Below are positions 9,567 through 17,286 of a stretch of DNA of 64,000 nt, one piece after another. This DNA comes from a virus. The position numbers and the translations under genes were made by a program. Within the stretch, counting starts at the first letter, position 1, and the number at the start of each line of letters is the position of its first letter. The notes under the pieces were generated by a model that saw only the letters and a program-made list of their open reading frames with translations, made no database searches and was not told the origin of the DNA. The stretch spans positions 128,700 through 192,699 of the IMG/VR virus record IMGVR_UViG_3300023202_000102, one strand, 5' to 3'.

Positions 9567-10611
9567 TAGATTTGCACAAGTAGTTGAGGGTCTTTACAGG
9601 GGTGGGCGACCATCAGCTGAAGACCTTGCTGCGCTTCAAGATCTGTGGGGAATCAAGAAGGTTGTTAGCCTTGATGAAGAATCAGGCAAAGCTATTGAAC
9701 CTATTTGTAGAGATTTGGGATTGAAGCAAATCATCTGGGGTCTTGGTGATGGAACAGATCCTAAGGTCGCGGCCTTAAAGAGCAAGATAGTTCCGCAGCT
9801 CCTTATGGGTGGACCCACTTATGTTCACTGCTTTCATGGTAAGGACCGAACTGGAATGTGTATAGCTATGTTCCGGATTAACAATGGCTGGCCATTAGAG
9901 AAGGCTTTAAAGGAAGCAGCTTCTTTTGGTATGGGAACTAATCTTGATAGTGATGTAAGAGATTCATATTACAATGCTGTAAAAGAATTTTCTAAAGATG
10001 CAGATGTATCAGATGCAGATATTGTCTCTCAAATGAGAGAAGAGAACTCTTTTGGTATAGCGAGTCCAGCTGTAAATAATCAGAACATACCAAATTCTGA
10101 TTGGTCTATGAACTTTAATGTACCACCACATGCAGACCCAGCAGTGGGCCCATTGGATAGGGTTCTTGCTTATTCTAGAGTTTTTTGTAAATGTGATTCG
10201 TCTAAGTTATTACTGCCAAATGTTAGGTGGTGGGAGACTCAGAAGCAAGCCGAAGCAAACCCCACTGATGAGAATGGTAGGGTTTTTTCTGCAGTATTAG
10301 ATTCATCTACTAAGCTGGAGCGTTTCGATGGAAGGGTCACAGACTCACTGAGGGCTCATGCTTTGACCAAGGATATTGACGTGGCAGCATTTCGAGATGG
10401 TTCTTATTTAGTGGTGTATCCAGGCATCCTAGTAAGCATCCAGGAAGAGGATGACTCTAACGATAACGTTGGAGTAGAGGTTGGAATGCATAACAACTCG
10501 GTAGACTCTCCCTTGGCAGTTCCTGTAAGTGGTTCGGGGGTGGGGTCAGCAATACCGGCAGGCGCGGCAGCTCCAGTAACTTTGCCTTTTACTGGTCCGG
10601 GACAAGTTTAA
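9559..10611 (+). CDS. Protein-tyrosine/dual-specificity phosphatase-like protein
   Basis: The start at ATG 9559 is chosen because AAGGAGG ends three bases upstream; an in-frame ATG at 9556 and a TTG at 9541 are less likely. The 350-residue protein has a cysteine-phosphatase domain in residues 1-140. The signature loop is HCFHGKDRTG, with Cys91 and Arg97 in CX5R spacing, preceded by the strand VVSLDEE and the LYRGGRP segment typical of dual-specificity phosphatases. The C-terminal 200 residues are unrelated to the catalytic fold and end in a Gly/Ala/Pro-rich tail. Phosphatases removing phosphate from Tyr/Ser/Thr or from nucleotides share this loop, so the substrate is unknown. Its place among head genes suggests a virion-associated or late-acting enzyme (inference). 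Confidence 0.85.
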   Translation: MPDRFAQVVEGLYRGGRPSAEDLAALQDLWGIKKVVSLDEESGKAIEPICRDLGLKQIIWGLGDGTDPKVAALKSKIVPQLLMGGPTYVHCFHGKDRTGMCIAMFRINNGWPLEKALKEAASFGMGTNLDSDVRDSYYNAVKEFSKDADVSDADIVSQMREENSFGIASPAVNNQNIPNSDWSMNFNVPPHADPAVGPLDRVLAYSRVFCKCDSSKLLLPNVRWWETQKQAEANPTDENGRVFSAVLDSSTKLERFDGRVTDSLRAHALTKDIDVAAFRDGSYLVVYPGILVSIQEEDDSNDNVGVEVGMHNNSVDSPLAVPVSGSGVGSAIPAGAAAPVTLPFTGPGQV

Positions 10612-10644
10612 TAGGGATAACTAGATATAGGGTAAGGGACGAAT

Positions 10645-11280
10645 ATGGTTGAGAAAAAAGCCTACTCAGTACAGATGAATTTCAATGTACCTGACTCAGA
10701 GAAGCAGGTAGCAGAGAAGGCATCTGAACATTTTGAGCAATTATTGTCCCAGATGCAGGAGGCGTCTGAGTATTTAGACCTGATTTATGTACCTTTTCAG
10801 AAACGTCAGAACGTTGATATGGAGATGATTACAGATTATCGAAAGACGTTCCGTCAGTACAAAGACAGGGTAAAATCAAAGTTTTCTAAAATCATTCGCA
10901 GGGCTTATCAAGGGGTAGCGCTGATGAATGAGTTCGGTATTGATACGGCCACCGAAGAGCTAATGGATTCTTTTATTGGATCCGTAAGAGAATTAGAGAA
11001 GTATATTGATACATTTGTGTCAATATTTTCGAATCTAAATAGTCCGGAGTTTAGAAACCATCTCGTTTCAACAATTGAATCTATCAAAAAACAACTGAAT
11101 CAGATTAGACAATTGCTAAATGATAGGGTTTTAGAACACATAGACAGTAATATTTTGGCAAAGAATTGGGCCAACGATATTTCCGAGCATTCAGAAAACC
11201 CAATACAAGAACGGGTACCCTTGGTTGTTCAGCTTTTTAAGGAACGACAGAAAGCGTTACAAAGCGAACCAAAGGGCTGA
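10645..11280 (+). CDS. Hypothetical coiled-coil protein
   Basis: This 211-residue protein is almost entirely helical and charged, with heptad-like patterns across residues 20-170 and no Cys. The family is not recognised. The start has AGGG/ACGA upstream rather than a strong ribosome site. Its stop overlaps the ribosome site of the following 51-residue gene (TGAGGAG), which suggests coupled translation. A structural or assembly role is plausible but unproven. Confidence 0.7.
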   Translation: MVEKKAYSVQMNFNVPDSEKQVAEKASEHFEQLLSQMQEASEYLDLIYVPFQKRQNVDMEMITDYRKTFRQYKDRVKSKFSKIIRRAYQGVALMNEFGIDTATEELMDSFIGSVRELEKYIDTFVSIFSNLNSPEFRNHLVSTIESIKKQLNQIRQLLNDRVLEHIDSNILAKNWANDISEHSENPIQERVPLVVQLFKERQKALQSEPKG

Positions 11281-11289
11281 GGAGATAAC

Positions 11290-11445
11290 ATGGGATTTGT
11301 TAAAAAAGGTGACGCAGAAATCATTGGTGTCGTAGATCCTGATAAGACTAAGGAAGACGACAAGAGGAAGGAAGCTTTGTCCGCAGCGATGAACGAGGCG
11401 ACGGAATCTAAGAAGGCTGATGATAAAAAGGCGAAGGAGAGCTAA
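11290..11445 (+). CDS. Small ORF, 51 residues, Lys/Asp/Glu-rich
   Basis: This short frame begins with MGFVKKGDAEIIGVV and ends in a Lys/Ala/Asp-rich helix. It has GGAG 5-6 bases upstream of ATG 11290, and its TAA overlaps the next ATG (TAATG at 11443-11447). Start site, stop overlap and the lack of any competing frame support it as a real gene. Its function is not recognised. It directly precedes the protease/scaffold gene, and its first residues (MGF.K) echo that gene's MGFYK start. Confidence 0.65.
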   Translation: MGFVKKGDAEIIGVVDPDKTKEDDKRKEALSAAMNEATESKKADDKKAKES

Positions 11446-14400
11446 TGGGTTTTTACAAGTTTGCAGATTCAGAACTTGCACAAGCTAACATTCAAGATTT
11501 TGATAAGTTAGCACATGATATTGATCTTGACATTGAAAAGCGCATGGCGAAGTTCGCCAATGACCTGAAGGTTATCGCACCACAGGCCAAAGACTTTTTG
11601 TACTTTACTTGCGTTATGATGCATGCCGCTGAGGCTGCTTGTTATAACCCTGATGGCACACCAAAGAAGACTGCCAGTGGAGAGGACGTGTCCGCCCGTT
11701 GGGATAAGCTTGGAGAAGGTGTTGTATGGACATGCAATGACTCAAGCATAATGCCTTACAGAAACAACAATAGGGACATCTTCCCTGAGGCCGAGCTGAA
11801 AGTAGCTTATAAAAACTGGGTTGGCCGTCCATTATGCCTCGATCATCAATCACAGAGTGTTGATAAGATCCGAGGCGTTATTGTTGATACCGTCTATGAC
11901 GACAAGCGCAAACGAGTGATTGCGCTTTGTGCTCTAGACCAAAAGAATTATCCGGACCTTGCTGATAAGGTCCGTACCGGCGTAGCAACGAATGTATCCA
12001 TGGGTACAGCAGTAGGAAAGGCTGTCTGCACTGAATCTGGATGCCATACTGTTGCACGAACCGAGCGTGATTTCTGCCAACACATGCGAGCTAAGTCTTG
12101 TTACGGCGAAATTAATATGGAGCTTTCTCCAATTGAGCTTTCCCTGGTTGTGTCGGGCGCTGACCCACAAGCTAAGGTAAAGCACATCATTGCAAGTGAT
12201 GTTGAGAAGGCCGCAGAAATGTTAACTGATTATCTGCAAATCAAAGAAGCGTCGGACACTGGTGTTTCTACGCAAGATTTGGAATCAGTAAAGAAAGACC
12301 TAGCCAATCTCACTGATAAAATCAGTGTCCTGACTAGTAAAGAAACGAATGACGCTACGGGAATGACAGCATCAAAGTCGATGGAATCGACTCCGCTGCC
12401 ATCTCATAACGTAACAGAAGTAAATGCTCCGAGTGCAATGCCTATGTATGCCTCTGAGCTACAGCGGGCAGTGCTTGGGGCTCAAACCAAAATTGCCAGC
12501 CTACAGGAGAATTTATCTAGACTTTCTAATGAGGAACCAACCATGACGAATAAGAAAACAGCATACTTCCAAGGTACAGAAGAGCCAAAGCCAGGGCAGC
12601 AGCAGTACCCTGTTGATCCAGCAAACGAGCGAGGCAGGCTTATGGATAAGAATTTACATGGGCCAGCTCCATTCCCTAACACAGGGGATGTGGAAGGTCT
12701 GTATCCAGGAGACGAGGAGAAGAAGAGAGAACTTCTTCGTCTTGCTGATGAGAACGAGCGAGCAGAGTTCCGTAGGGTAGCTCTTGAGAAGGCAAAGGCT
12801 CAACTTTCTAAGAAGAGTTACTTCCAGGGCACAGAGGAGCCAAAAGACGGAGGTACTGCACAGTACCCAGTTGATCCTTTGAACGATAAGGCTCGCGAGG
12901 AAGATAAGACACTTGTTGGTGCACCTCCATTCCCAGGGGTTGGTGATATTGAAGGTCTTTACGGAGACGACATGAAGACCAAGGAGAAGCTTTCCCGTGC
13001 AGCTTTGAAGGCACGTTTCAAGAAGGCAACTGCTCCAGACGGTCGTGTTGATAAGGGTGCTTCTAAGTGGGTTGTTTTTGCTAACGACCAGCCAATCATT
13101 GAGGCAACTGTAGATCAGATTTCCAGAGGTAACTCTGACTCTCTGTATGACGGAATTGCAACTGAGAGCTTCGGTCGTTCTATTCTTGACCGAATTCAGA
13201 GCCAAGGGTTCCAGGCAACCGCATCTGCGCTTCTTAAGAAGAAAGCTCAGGATCCAGCGGCTGCAGTAGCTCCTGCTCCCGTACCAGAGGCAGCACCTCC
13301 AGCAGATCTTGATCCACCAGCAGAGGTTCCAGACGAAGCCGGTGATCCAGCTGAGGTTGTAGCTGACCTTCAGGCTCTTAATGATGAGTTGGCTGAGAAG
13401 CTTTCTGATCTTGAGGGTAAGGTTTCTGGACCAGTTGCTGATGATGCAGAGGGTCTTGGAGATGTTCCACCAGCTGGCGACGATGAGTTCGCACCACCAG
13501 CGACAGGAGCAGCACCAGCACCTAAGAGTGCTGCACAGCTTCAGGGTATGCGTAAGCGTGTTAACGGAATGCTCCAAGAGGGTATCCGTGAGACCGTTGC
13601 ATCTCTCAAGAAGCACCTGAAAGAGATTTCTGCTGCAAAGGGCGTTTACGCTAACTACACAGCAATGAACGAGAAGCAGCGAGACTATCTCAACGGTCTA
13701 ACAATTGACGCCGTGAAGGATGCTCGCGCTGTACTTGCAGACACAAACAAGCTAATGGAAGCAGTTGTTAAGTACGCTTACGGCACTGCAGAGCTTGAGA
13801 AGAGGGCAGCAGCTGAGGCTAAGCTCCAGAAGAAGGCATCACCAGAGACTGTTGATTCCCTTCTCAGCGAGATTGACTTTGACGGTGACCCATCTCAGAA
13901 GGCTCTTTCTGCAGTTGAAGATGCCCTTAGGGCAGCCGAAGCAGAGATTACTACTGCAGACACAGCTAACACTGATTTCACCGTTACTCAAGACGGTGAC
14001 CAGGTTGGAACACTTAACACTGACACTGGTACAATTGAACTAAATTCACAAGCAGGAGCAAAATTGGATACAAAAGCATCTCGTGCTGAAGCTCGCGTTA
14101 AGCTTGCCCAGAAGGGTTTGCTTGGATTCAATGAGCTTTCCCAGCAAGCACACCCAGGCGGATCTGCAGATGCAGTTTCTGCCGCTAACCTGGACGTAAA
14201 GCCAACTGCACCAGATGCAGCGTTCCACGTCTACAAGGATCTCAAGACCAAGATGGAGAACCTTGCTAACATGCCACCTCGCGTTCGTAAGCAGGCTGAG
14301 CGTATCCAGGAGCTTGTCTCCGAGGGTAAGCTTGACCCATCGCGAGTTGACGAGCTGACCTCCCACGGTGTTGACCAGGAAGCAGTGTCTTACTGGAAGT

Positions 14401-14804
14401 CATTCTATGGCGAAGCTAAGGACTCTGAGTCTAATGAGTTCGCATCTAAGCTTGTTGCAGAGCATACACAGGCTAAGCAGGCTCAGGAGATGGATGACTA
14501 CAAGGGCCGCGTCAAGAGAGCATACGACATGGCTCATCAGATGGTCGGTAAGGGAATGATTGAAGCTTCCCAGATTGAGTATCAGGTTGGTGAGATTATG
14601 AAGTACAACCAGGCTGGCTTCGATTCTGTGAAGCGCCTAATCGAGAAGCAGGCAGCTGTTAAGACCGCTTCCGTTCCTCAGGTAGGACTCCTCTCCTCTG
14701 GAGATGTTATCCTTCCTGCAGCCCAGCGGCCTACACAGGCCGGAGGAGCAGATATCAAGGGATTCTTTGATGCCTACTTCAACGAGAAGGGAATGAAGTT
14801 CTAA
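11445..14804 (+). CDS. Prohead protease fused to scaffold-like region
   Basis: This 1119-residue protein starts with a domain that looks like an HK97-type prohead maturation protease. A His appears in PLCLDHQSQ (His134), followed by a GVIVDTVYDD strand, and a candidate nucleophile Ser185 lies in TNVSMGTAV, matching the His...Ser order of that family. A Cys cluster (Cys195, Cys200, Cys211 with His213) could bind metal. From about residue 260 the protein becomes coiled-coil, Ala/Glu/Lys-rich and disordered, as scaffolds are. Residues ~371-456 and ~457-530 form a tandem repeat beginning YFQGTEEP. The protease is expected to trim scaffold and capsid proteins during head maturation. Codons look tuned for high expression from about 12.5 kb on. 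Confidence 0.8.
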   Translation: MGFYKFADSELAQANIQDFDKLAHDIDLDIEKRMAKFANDLKVIAPQAKDFLYFTCVMMHAAEAACYNPDGTPKKTASGEDVSARWDKLGEGVVWTCNDSSIMPYRNNNRDIFPEAELKVAYKNWVGRPLCLDHQSQSVDKIRGVIVDTVYDDKRKRVIALCALDQKNYPDLADKVRTGVATNVSMGTAVGKAVCTESGCHTVARTERDFCQHMRAKSCYGEINMELSPIELSLVVSGADPQAKVKHIIASDVEKAAEMLTDYLQIKEASDTGVSTQDLESVKKDLANLTDKISVLTSKETNDATGMTASKSMESTPLPSHNVTEVNAPSAMPMYASELQRAVLGAQTKIASLQENLSRLSNEEPTMTNKKTAYFQGTEEPKPGQQQYPVDPANERGRLMDKNLHGPAPFPNTGDVEGLYPGDEEKKRELLRLADENERAEFRRVALEKAKAQLSKKSYFQGTEEPKDGGTAQYPVDPLNDKAREEDKTLVGAPPFPGVGDIEGLYGDDMKTKEKLSRAALKARFKKATAPDGRVDKGASKWVVFANDQPIIEATVDQISRGNSDSLYDGIATESFGRSILDRIQSQGFQATASALLKKKAQDPAAAVAPAPVPEAAPPADLDPPAEVPDEAGDPAEVVADLQALNDELAEKLSDLEGKVSGPVADDAEGLGDVPPAGDDEFAPPATGAAPAPKSAAQLQGMRKRVNGMLQEGIRETVASLKKHLKEISAAKGVYANYTAMNEKQRDYLNGLTIDAVKDARAVLADTNKLMEAVVKYAYGTAELEKRAAAEAKLQKKASPETVDSLLSEIDFDGDPSQKALSAVEDALRAAEAEITTADTANTDFTVTQDGDQVGTLNTDTGTIELNSQAGAKLDTKASRAEARVKLAQKGLLGFNELSQQAHPGGSADAVSAANLDVKPTAPDAAFHVYKDLKTKMENLANMPPRVRKQAERIQELVSEGKLDPSRVDELTSHGVDQEAVSYWKSFYGEAKDSESNEFASKLVAEHTQAKQAQEMDDYKGRVKRAYDMAHQMVGKGMIEASQIEYQVGEIMKYNQAGFDSVKRLIEKQAAVKTASVPQVGLLSSGDVILPAAQRPTQAGGADIKGFFDAYFNEKGMKF
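12543..14804 (+). CDS. Probable nested scaffold protein from internal start
   Basis: An in-frame ATG at 12543 (residue 367 of the fusion) is preceded by GAGGA at 12531-12535 with seven bases of spacing, a strong ribosome site inside the coding sequence. Translation from it would give a 753-residue protein lacking the protease domain, starting with MTNKKTAYFQG. This is the arrangement of lambda C/Nu3 and of several other phages, where scaffold is made in excess from within the protease gene. The codon bias also shifts toward strong expression around this point. The internal product is an inference. Confidence 0.5.
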   Translation: MTNKKTAYFQGTEEPKPGQQQYPVDPANERGRLMDKNLHGPAPFPNTGDVEGLYPGDEEKKRELLRLADENERAEFRRVALEKAKAQLSKKSYFQGTEEPKDGGTAQYPVDPLNDKAREEDKTLVGAPPFPGVGDIEGLYGDDMKTKEKLSRAALKARFKKATAPDGRVDKGASKWVVFANDQPIIEATVDQISRGNSDSLYDGIATESFGRSILDRIQSQGFQATASALLKKKAQDPAAAVAPAPVPEAAPPADLDPPAEVPDEAGDPAEVVADLQALNDELAEKLSDLEGKVSGPVADDAEGLGDVPPAGDDEFAPPATGAAPAPKSAAQLQGMRKRVNGMLQEGIRETVASLKKHLKEISAAKGVYANYTAMNEKQRDYLNGLTIDAVKDARAVLADTNKLMEAVVKYAYGTAELEKRAAAEAKLQKKASPETVDSLLSEIDFDGDPSQKALSAVEDALRAAEAEITTADTANTDFTVTQDGDQVGTLNTDTGTIELNSQAGAKLDTKASRAEARVKLAQKGLLGFNELSQQAHPGGSADAVSAANLDVKPTAPDAAFHVYKDLKTKMENLANMPPRVRKQAERIQELVSEGKLDPSRVDELTSHGVDQEAVSYWKSFYGEAKDSESNEFASKLVAEHTQAKQAQEMDDYKGRVKRAYDMAHQMVGKGMIEASQIEYQVGEIMKYNQAGFDSVKRLIEKQAAVKTASVPQVGLLSSGDVILPAAQRPTQAGGADIKGFFDAYFNEKGMKF

Positions 14805-14811
14805 TCCCGTT

Positions 14812-14838
14812 GGCGGGGCTAAGGCCCCGCCGTTTCTT
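14812..14838 (+). terminator. Rho-independent terminator after protease/scaffold
   Basis: A perfect 8-bp stem (GGCGGGGC / GCCCCGCC) with a TAAG loop is followed by GTTTCTT. It lies 8 bases after the stop at 14804 and before the next ribosome site. Confidence 0.8.
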
Positions 14839-14859
14839 CCCCGCTAAGAGAGGTTTATT

Positions 14860-16098
14860 ATGTCAAAGTTTGATATCGCAAATGAAATGAATTCGATCAT
14901 GGACGGTCCAAAGTTCCAGTCCGTGTTCACCAAGCCACTTACCAAGACTGCTGCCAAGAAATCTGATGATAAAGACAAGGCTAAGGCAGATAAGGAAAAG
15001 GAAATGGCAAAGAACGCTAAGGCTTGTGTAGCTGAAGCTAAAAAGATTATGAAGAAGCACAAGTGCAAAGGTACCGCCAAGGCAGAAGATGGCGGTTGCG
15101 TTGTTACTCTTAAGGGTGACAAGAAAGATTGCGCTGCTGCTAAAAAGGAAATAGCTGCATTCTGTAAGTCCAAGAAATGCAAGTGCAAGTGCACCGTAGA
15201 GAAGACTGCGTCTGACTACGAGATTTGTGTACGTGGCCTTGCAAAGATTTCTGAGCTGCTTGATAAGCAGGGCTTCGAAAAGGAAGCAACAGAAGCGCTC
15301 CTAACTCTTGATTCTTTGGTAACCCGCGCTGCTCCAACTGGAGAGCTTGGTTCTAATACATCCGGCGTTAACGATTGTGGTCCAAAGGGTTCCATGTCAG
15401 ACATGGGTTCTGCCAAGGATTCTGACGACAAGAAAGATGACGACAAGGATGACAAGAAGGATGACGATAAGGATGACAAGAAGGATGACGATAAGAAGGA
15501 TCTTCCTCCATTCATGAAGAAGAAGGACGACAAGGACGACAAGGACGACGACAAGAAGGATGACGACGAGTCTGATGCCAAGGGTCCTAAGAAGGATGAT
15601 GAGGACGACAAGAAGTCTGATAAGGAAGAGGACGACAAGGACGACAAGAAGGATGACGATAAGGATGAGAAGGATGATGACAAGGATAAGTCAGATGCTT
15701 CTGATCAGAACAACGCTGGATGGGAAGATGCTGGCGAAGGTGATCCAATGGACCCAACCCTTGATGTTCGCATCCCAGTAGGAAAGGGCGCAGATGACGA
15801 AGTAGCTTTCGATGATATGATCGCAGAGATTGAAGGTGAAGGAAATCCAGCCGGAGAAGGTCCTAATCTTTCTGAGCTAGCAGGCGAAGGTGAGGGAATG
15901 TTTGAGGATGAAGATCTAAGAGCACTCATGGACTCTATCGACCTTCCAGAGGAAGAGGTTGTTGATCCTCAGGACGATCCAGAAGAGGCTGCAATGGGAG
16001 TTGAGGAGGATGATCCTCTAGCCGCTCTTGAGGCTGCATCAAAGAAGTCTTCTCTTGAGAAGCTCGCTGGCGAACTAAAGAAAAACTTTCTTAAGTAA
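14860..16098 (+). CDS. Lys/Asp-rich low-complexity protein
   Basis: This 412-residue protein has three parts. The N-terminal ~120 residues are Lys/Ala-rich with a Cys-rich patch (CKCKC). The middle (about 185-290) is almost entirely Asp and Lys in DDKKDDDKDDKK-like units. The C-terminus is acidic with short helices. The first residues (MSKFDIANEMNSIMD) look like a short ordered assembly peptide. The extreme charge suggests an internal head, scaffold or DNA-condensing protein, or a protein binding divalent cations; none of these can be proven. Terminators flank the gene on both sides, so it may be expressed as a separate unit. Confidence 0.75.
   Translation: MSKFDIANEMNSIMDGPKFQSVFTKPLTKTAAKKSDDKDKAKADKEKEMAKNAKACVAEAKKIMKKHKCKGTAKAEDGGCVVTLKGDKKDCAAAKKEIAAFCKSKKCKCKCTVEKTASDYEICVRGLAKISELLDKQGFEKEATEALLTLDSLVTRAAPTGELGSNTSGVNDCGPKGSMSDMGSAKDSDDKKDDDKDDKKDDDKDDKKDDDKKDLPPFMKKKDDKDDKDDDKKDDDESDAKGPKKDDEDDKKSDKEEDDKDDKKDDDKDEKDDDKDKSDASDQNNAGWEDAGEGDPMDPTLDVRIPVGKGADDEVAFDDMIAEIEGEGNPAGEGPNLSELAGEGEGMFEDEDLRALMDSIDLPEEEVVDPQDDPEEAAMGVEEDDPLAALEAASKKSSLEKLAGELKKNFLK
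15421..15700 (+). repeat. Lys/Asp codon repeat (GATGACAAGAAG-type units)
   Basis: The DNA consists of imperfect tandem units of gacgacaaggatgacaagaag. Each unit encodes DDKDDKK or a variant. It is a slippage-prone low-complexity tract with strong purine bias on the plus strand. Confidence 0.85.
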
Positions 16099-16104
16099 GA
16101 GATA

Positions 16105-16138
16105 AGCCAGGGTGTAAGCCCTGGCTGTCTTTAATTCT
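16105..16138 (+). terminator. Rho-independent terminator after Lys/Asp-rich gene
   Basis: An 8-bp perfect stem (AGCCAGGG / CCCTGGCT) with a six-base loop is followed by GTCTTTAATTCTT. It begins six bases after the stop at 16098. Confidence 0.8.
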
Positions 16139-16168
16139 TGTAAGATACTGTAATACAATAGGATAGGT

Positions 16169-16384
16169 ATGGACAAATTCGCAGCACAGATTGAGAGTGA
16201 GATGGCGCTCCTCATGAGCGGGGAACTCAAAAAAGATATTCAAACAGACGACGCCATGGCACTTCTTTCCAAGGCAAAAGACTTGCTTGAGTGTGCTGGT
16301 ATTGATTCATACTCATCCGAGATTGTTAGCATCATGAGAAAGACAGCCACTGAAGATGAGTCTGATATTGAGGTGTCTGTATGA
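16169..16384 (+). CDS. Small hypothetical helical protein
   Basis: This 71-residue, mostly helical protein contains an RKTAT segment near the C-terminus. It opens a three-gene group after a terminator; the AGGATAGGT before the ATG gives a weak ribosome site. Its stop overlaps the next start (ATGA at 16381). The family is not recognised. Confidence 0.65.
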   Translation: MDKFAAQIESEMALLMSGELKKDIQTDDAMALLSKAKDLLECAGIDSYSSEIVSIMRKTATEDESDIEVSV

Positions 16385-16734
16385 GCAGGATTTTTAAACA
16401 AGGATCTCTTGAAGATGAACTTCTTCAGAGAATGGAAAGTGCACAGGTTGAAGCTGTTAAAAAGGAGGAGTCCAGGCAGGGTGATCTAATCATTCAGGCA
16501 ATGGAAAATCTCAACGCAGCAGCGGGATCTCTTGAGCGTGCTGGTAAGACTGAGCGTGTAAAAGAGGTTTCACGATTAATGATGGCCCTTGCCGAAGGCA
16601 AGAAGCCTAAGAAAGAAAAGAAAGTTTCATCTAAAGATGAGGCTAAAAAAGTATTTATGTTCTTTGGTTTCAAGCCAGAAGACCTAGGATCAGACTTCTC
16701 TGATGAAGGTTCAGATGGTGGAGACGGAGAATAA
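16381..16734 (+). CDS. Small hypothetical helical protein
   Basis: A 117-residue charged helical protein with a Lys-rich stretch at about residues 75-87 and an acidic Gly/Asp-rich end. The ATG overlaps the upstream stop. The family is not recognised; its neighbours place it among head assembly proteins. Confidence 0.65.
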   Translation: MSRIFKQGSLEDELLQRMESAQVEAVKKEESRQGDLIIQAMENLNAAAGSLERAGKTERVKEVSRLMMALAEGKKPKKEKKVSSKDEAKKVFMFFGFKPEDLGSDFSDEGSDGGDGE

Positions 16735-16759
16735 GTCACAATTTCTATAGAGGATAACA

Positions 16760-17209
16760 ATGAGTAGAGAAGCATTTGCAAAGAAAGCTGCCAAGCTTGC
16801 AGCTGTTGAGATTTATAAGGCCGCTAAGGATGCTCCAACTGTTAAGGTTGCAAGTGCTGGTGGCATTAAGGAAACATTTGATATTGAGGTTCTTGCCAAG
16901 AAGGCCGCCGTTGAAGCTTACAAGGCTATTATGAAGGCGGCTCAGCCAGTAGCCCCGGTAGCTCCAGACGCAATGAATGTTCAGGGTATGGCTATGAGGT
17001 TTGGAATGAGAAATCTTGCTGGATACCTTGGTCGTCAGGTGCAGGGAGAGGATGTATCCGGAGAAGCACAGTATGCACAGAAAGAGGTCCCAGGATTCCT
17101 TTCAGCATACCAGGCTCAGAAAACAGCTGACGGAACGGATCCTTCCGTTTTGGCTCAGCACCTAGAAGTTGTAAAGAAAGTTCTAAGAGACGCTGGTCTA
17201 CAAGCTTAA
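16760..17209 (+). CDS. Small hypothetical Ala/Lys-rich protein
   Basis: A 149-residue protein whose N-terminal half holds two Ala/Lys-rich helices sharing a KKAAxxAAVEIYKA-like pattern (residues 5-20 and 41-56), an internal duplication. It then has a Pro/Val/Ala linker and a C-terminal helical part ending LRDAGLQA. GAGG lies ten bases before the ATG. The family is not recognised. A strong hairpin follows. Confidence 0.65.
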   Translation: MSREAFAKKAAKLAAVEIYKAAKDAPTVKVASAGGIKETFDIEVLAKKAAVEAYKAIMKAAQPVAPVAPDAMNVQGMAMRFGMRNLAGYLGRQVQGEDVSGEAQYAQKEVPGFLSAYQAQKTADGTDPSVLAQHLEVVKKVLRDAGLQA

Positions 17210-17230
17210 TCTTAAACTTAGCTTAACTTT

Positions 17231-17264
17231 ACAAAGCCTCGGCATCTTTTGCTGGGGCTTTGTT
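17231..17264 (+). terminator. Hairpin terminator
   Basis: A 12-bp stem including two G-T pairs (AAAGCCTCGGCA / TGCTGGGGCTTT, 17233-17244 with 17250-17261) has a short T-rich loop and is followed by GTTATA. It lies between the small helical genes and the next virion gene. Confidence 0.7.
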
Positions 17265-17286
17265 ATATGACCTTAAGAGAGGCAAT

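Noticed and set aside
12654-13616. A 320-codon minus-strand frame inside the protease/scaffold gene
   Set aside because: It is a Leu/Ser/Cys/Trp-rich shadow caused by codon bias of the plus-strand gene, with no family motif and no ribosome site.
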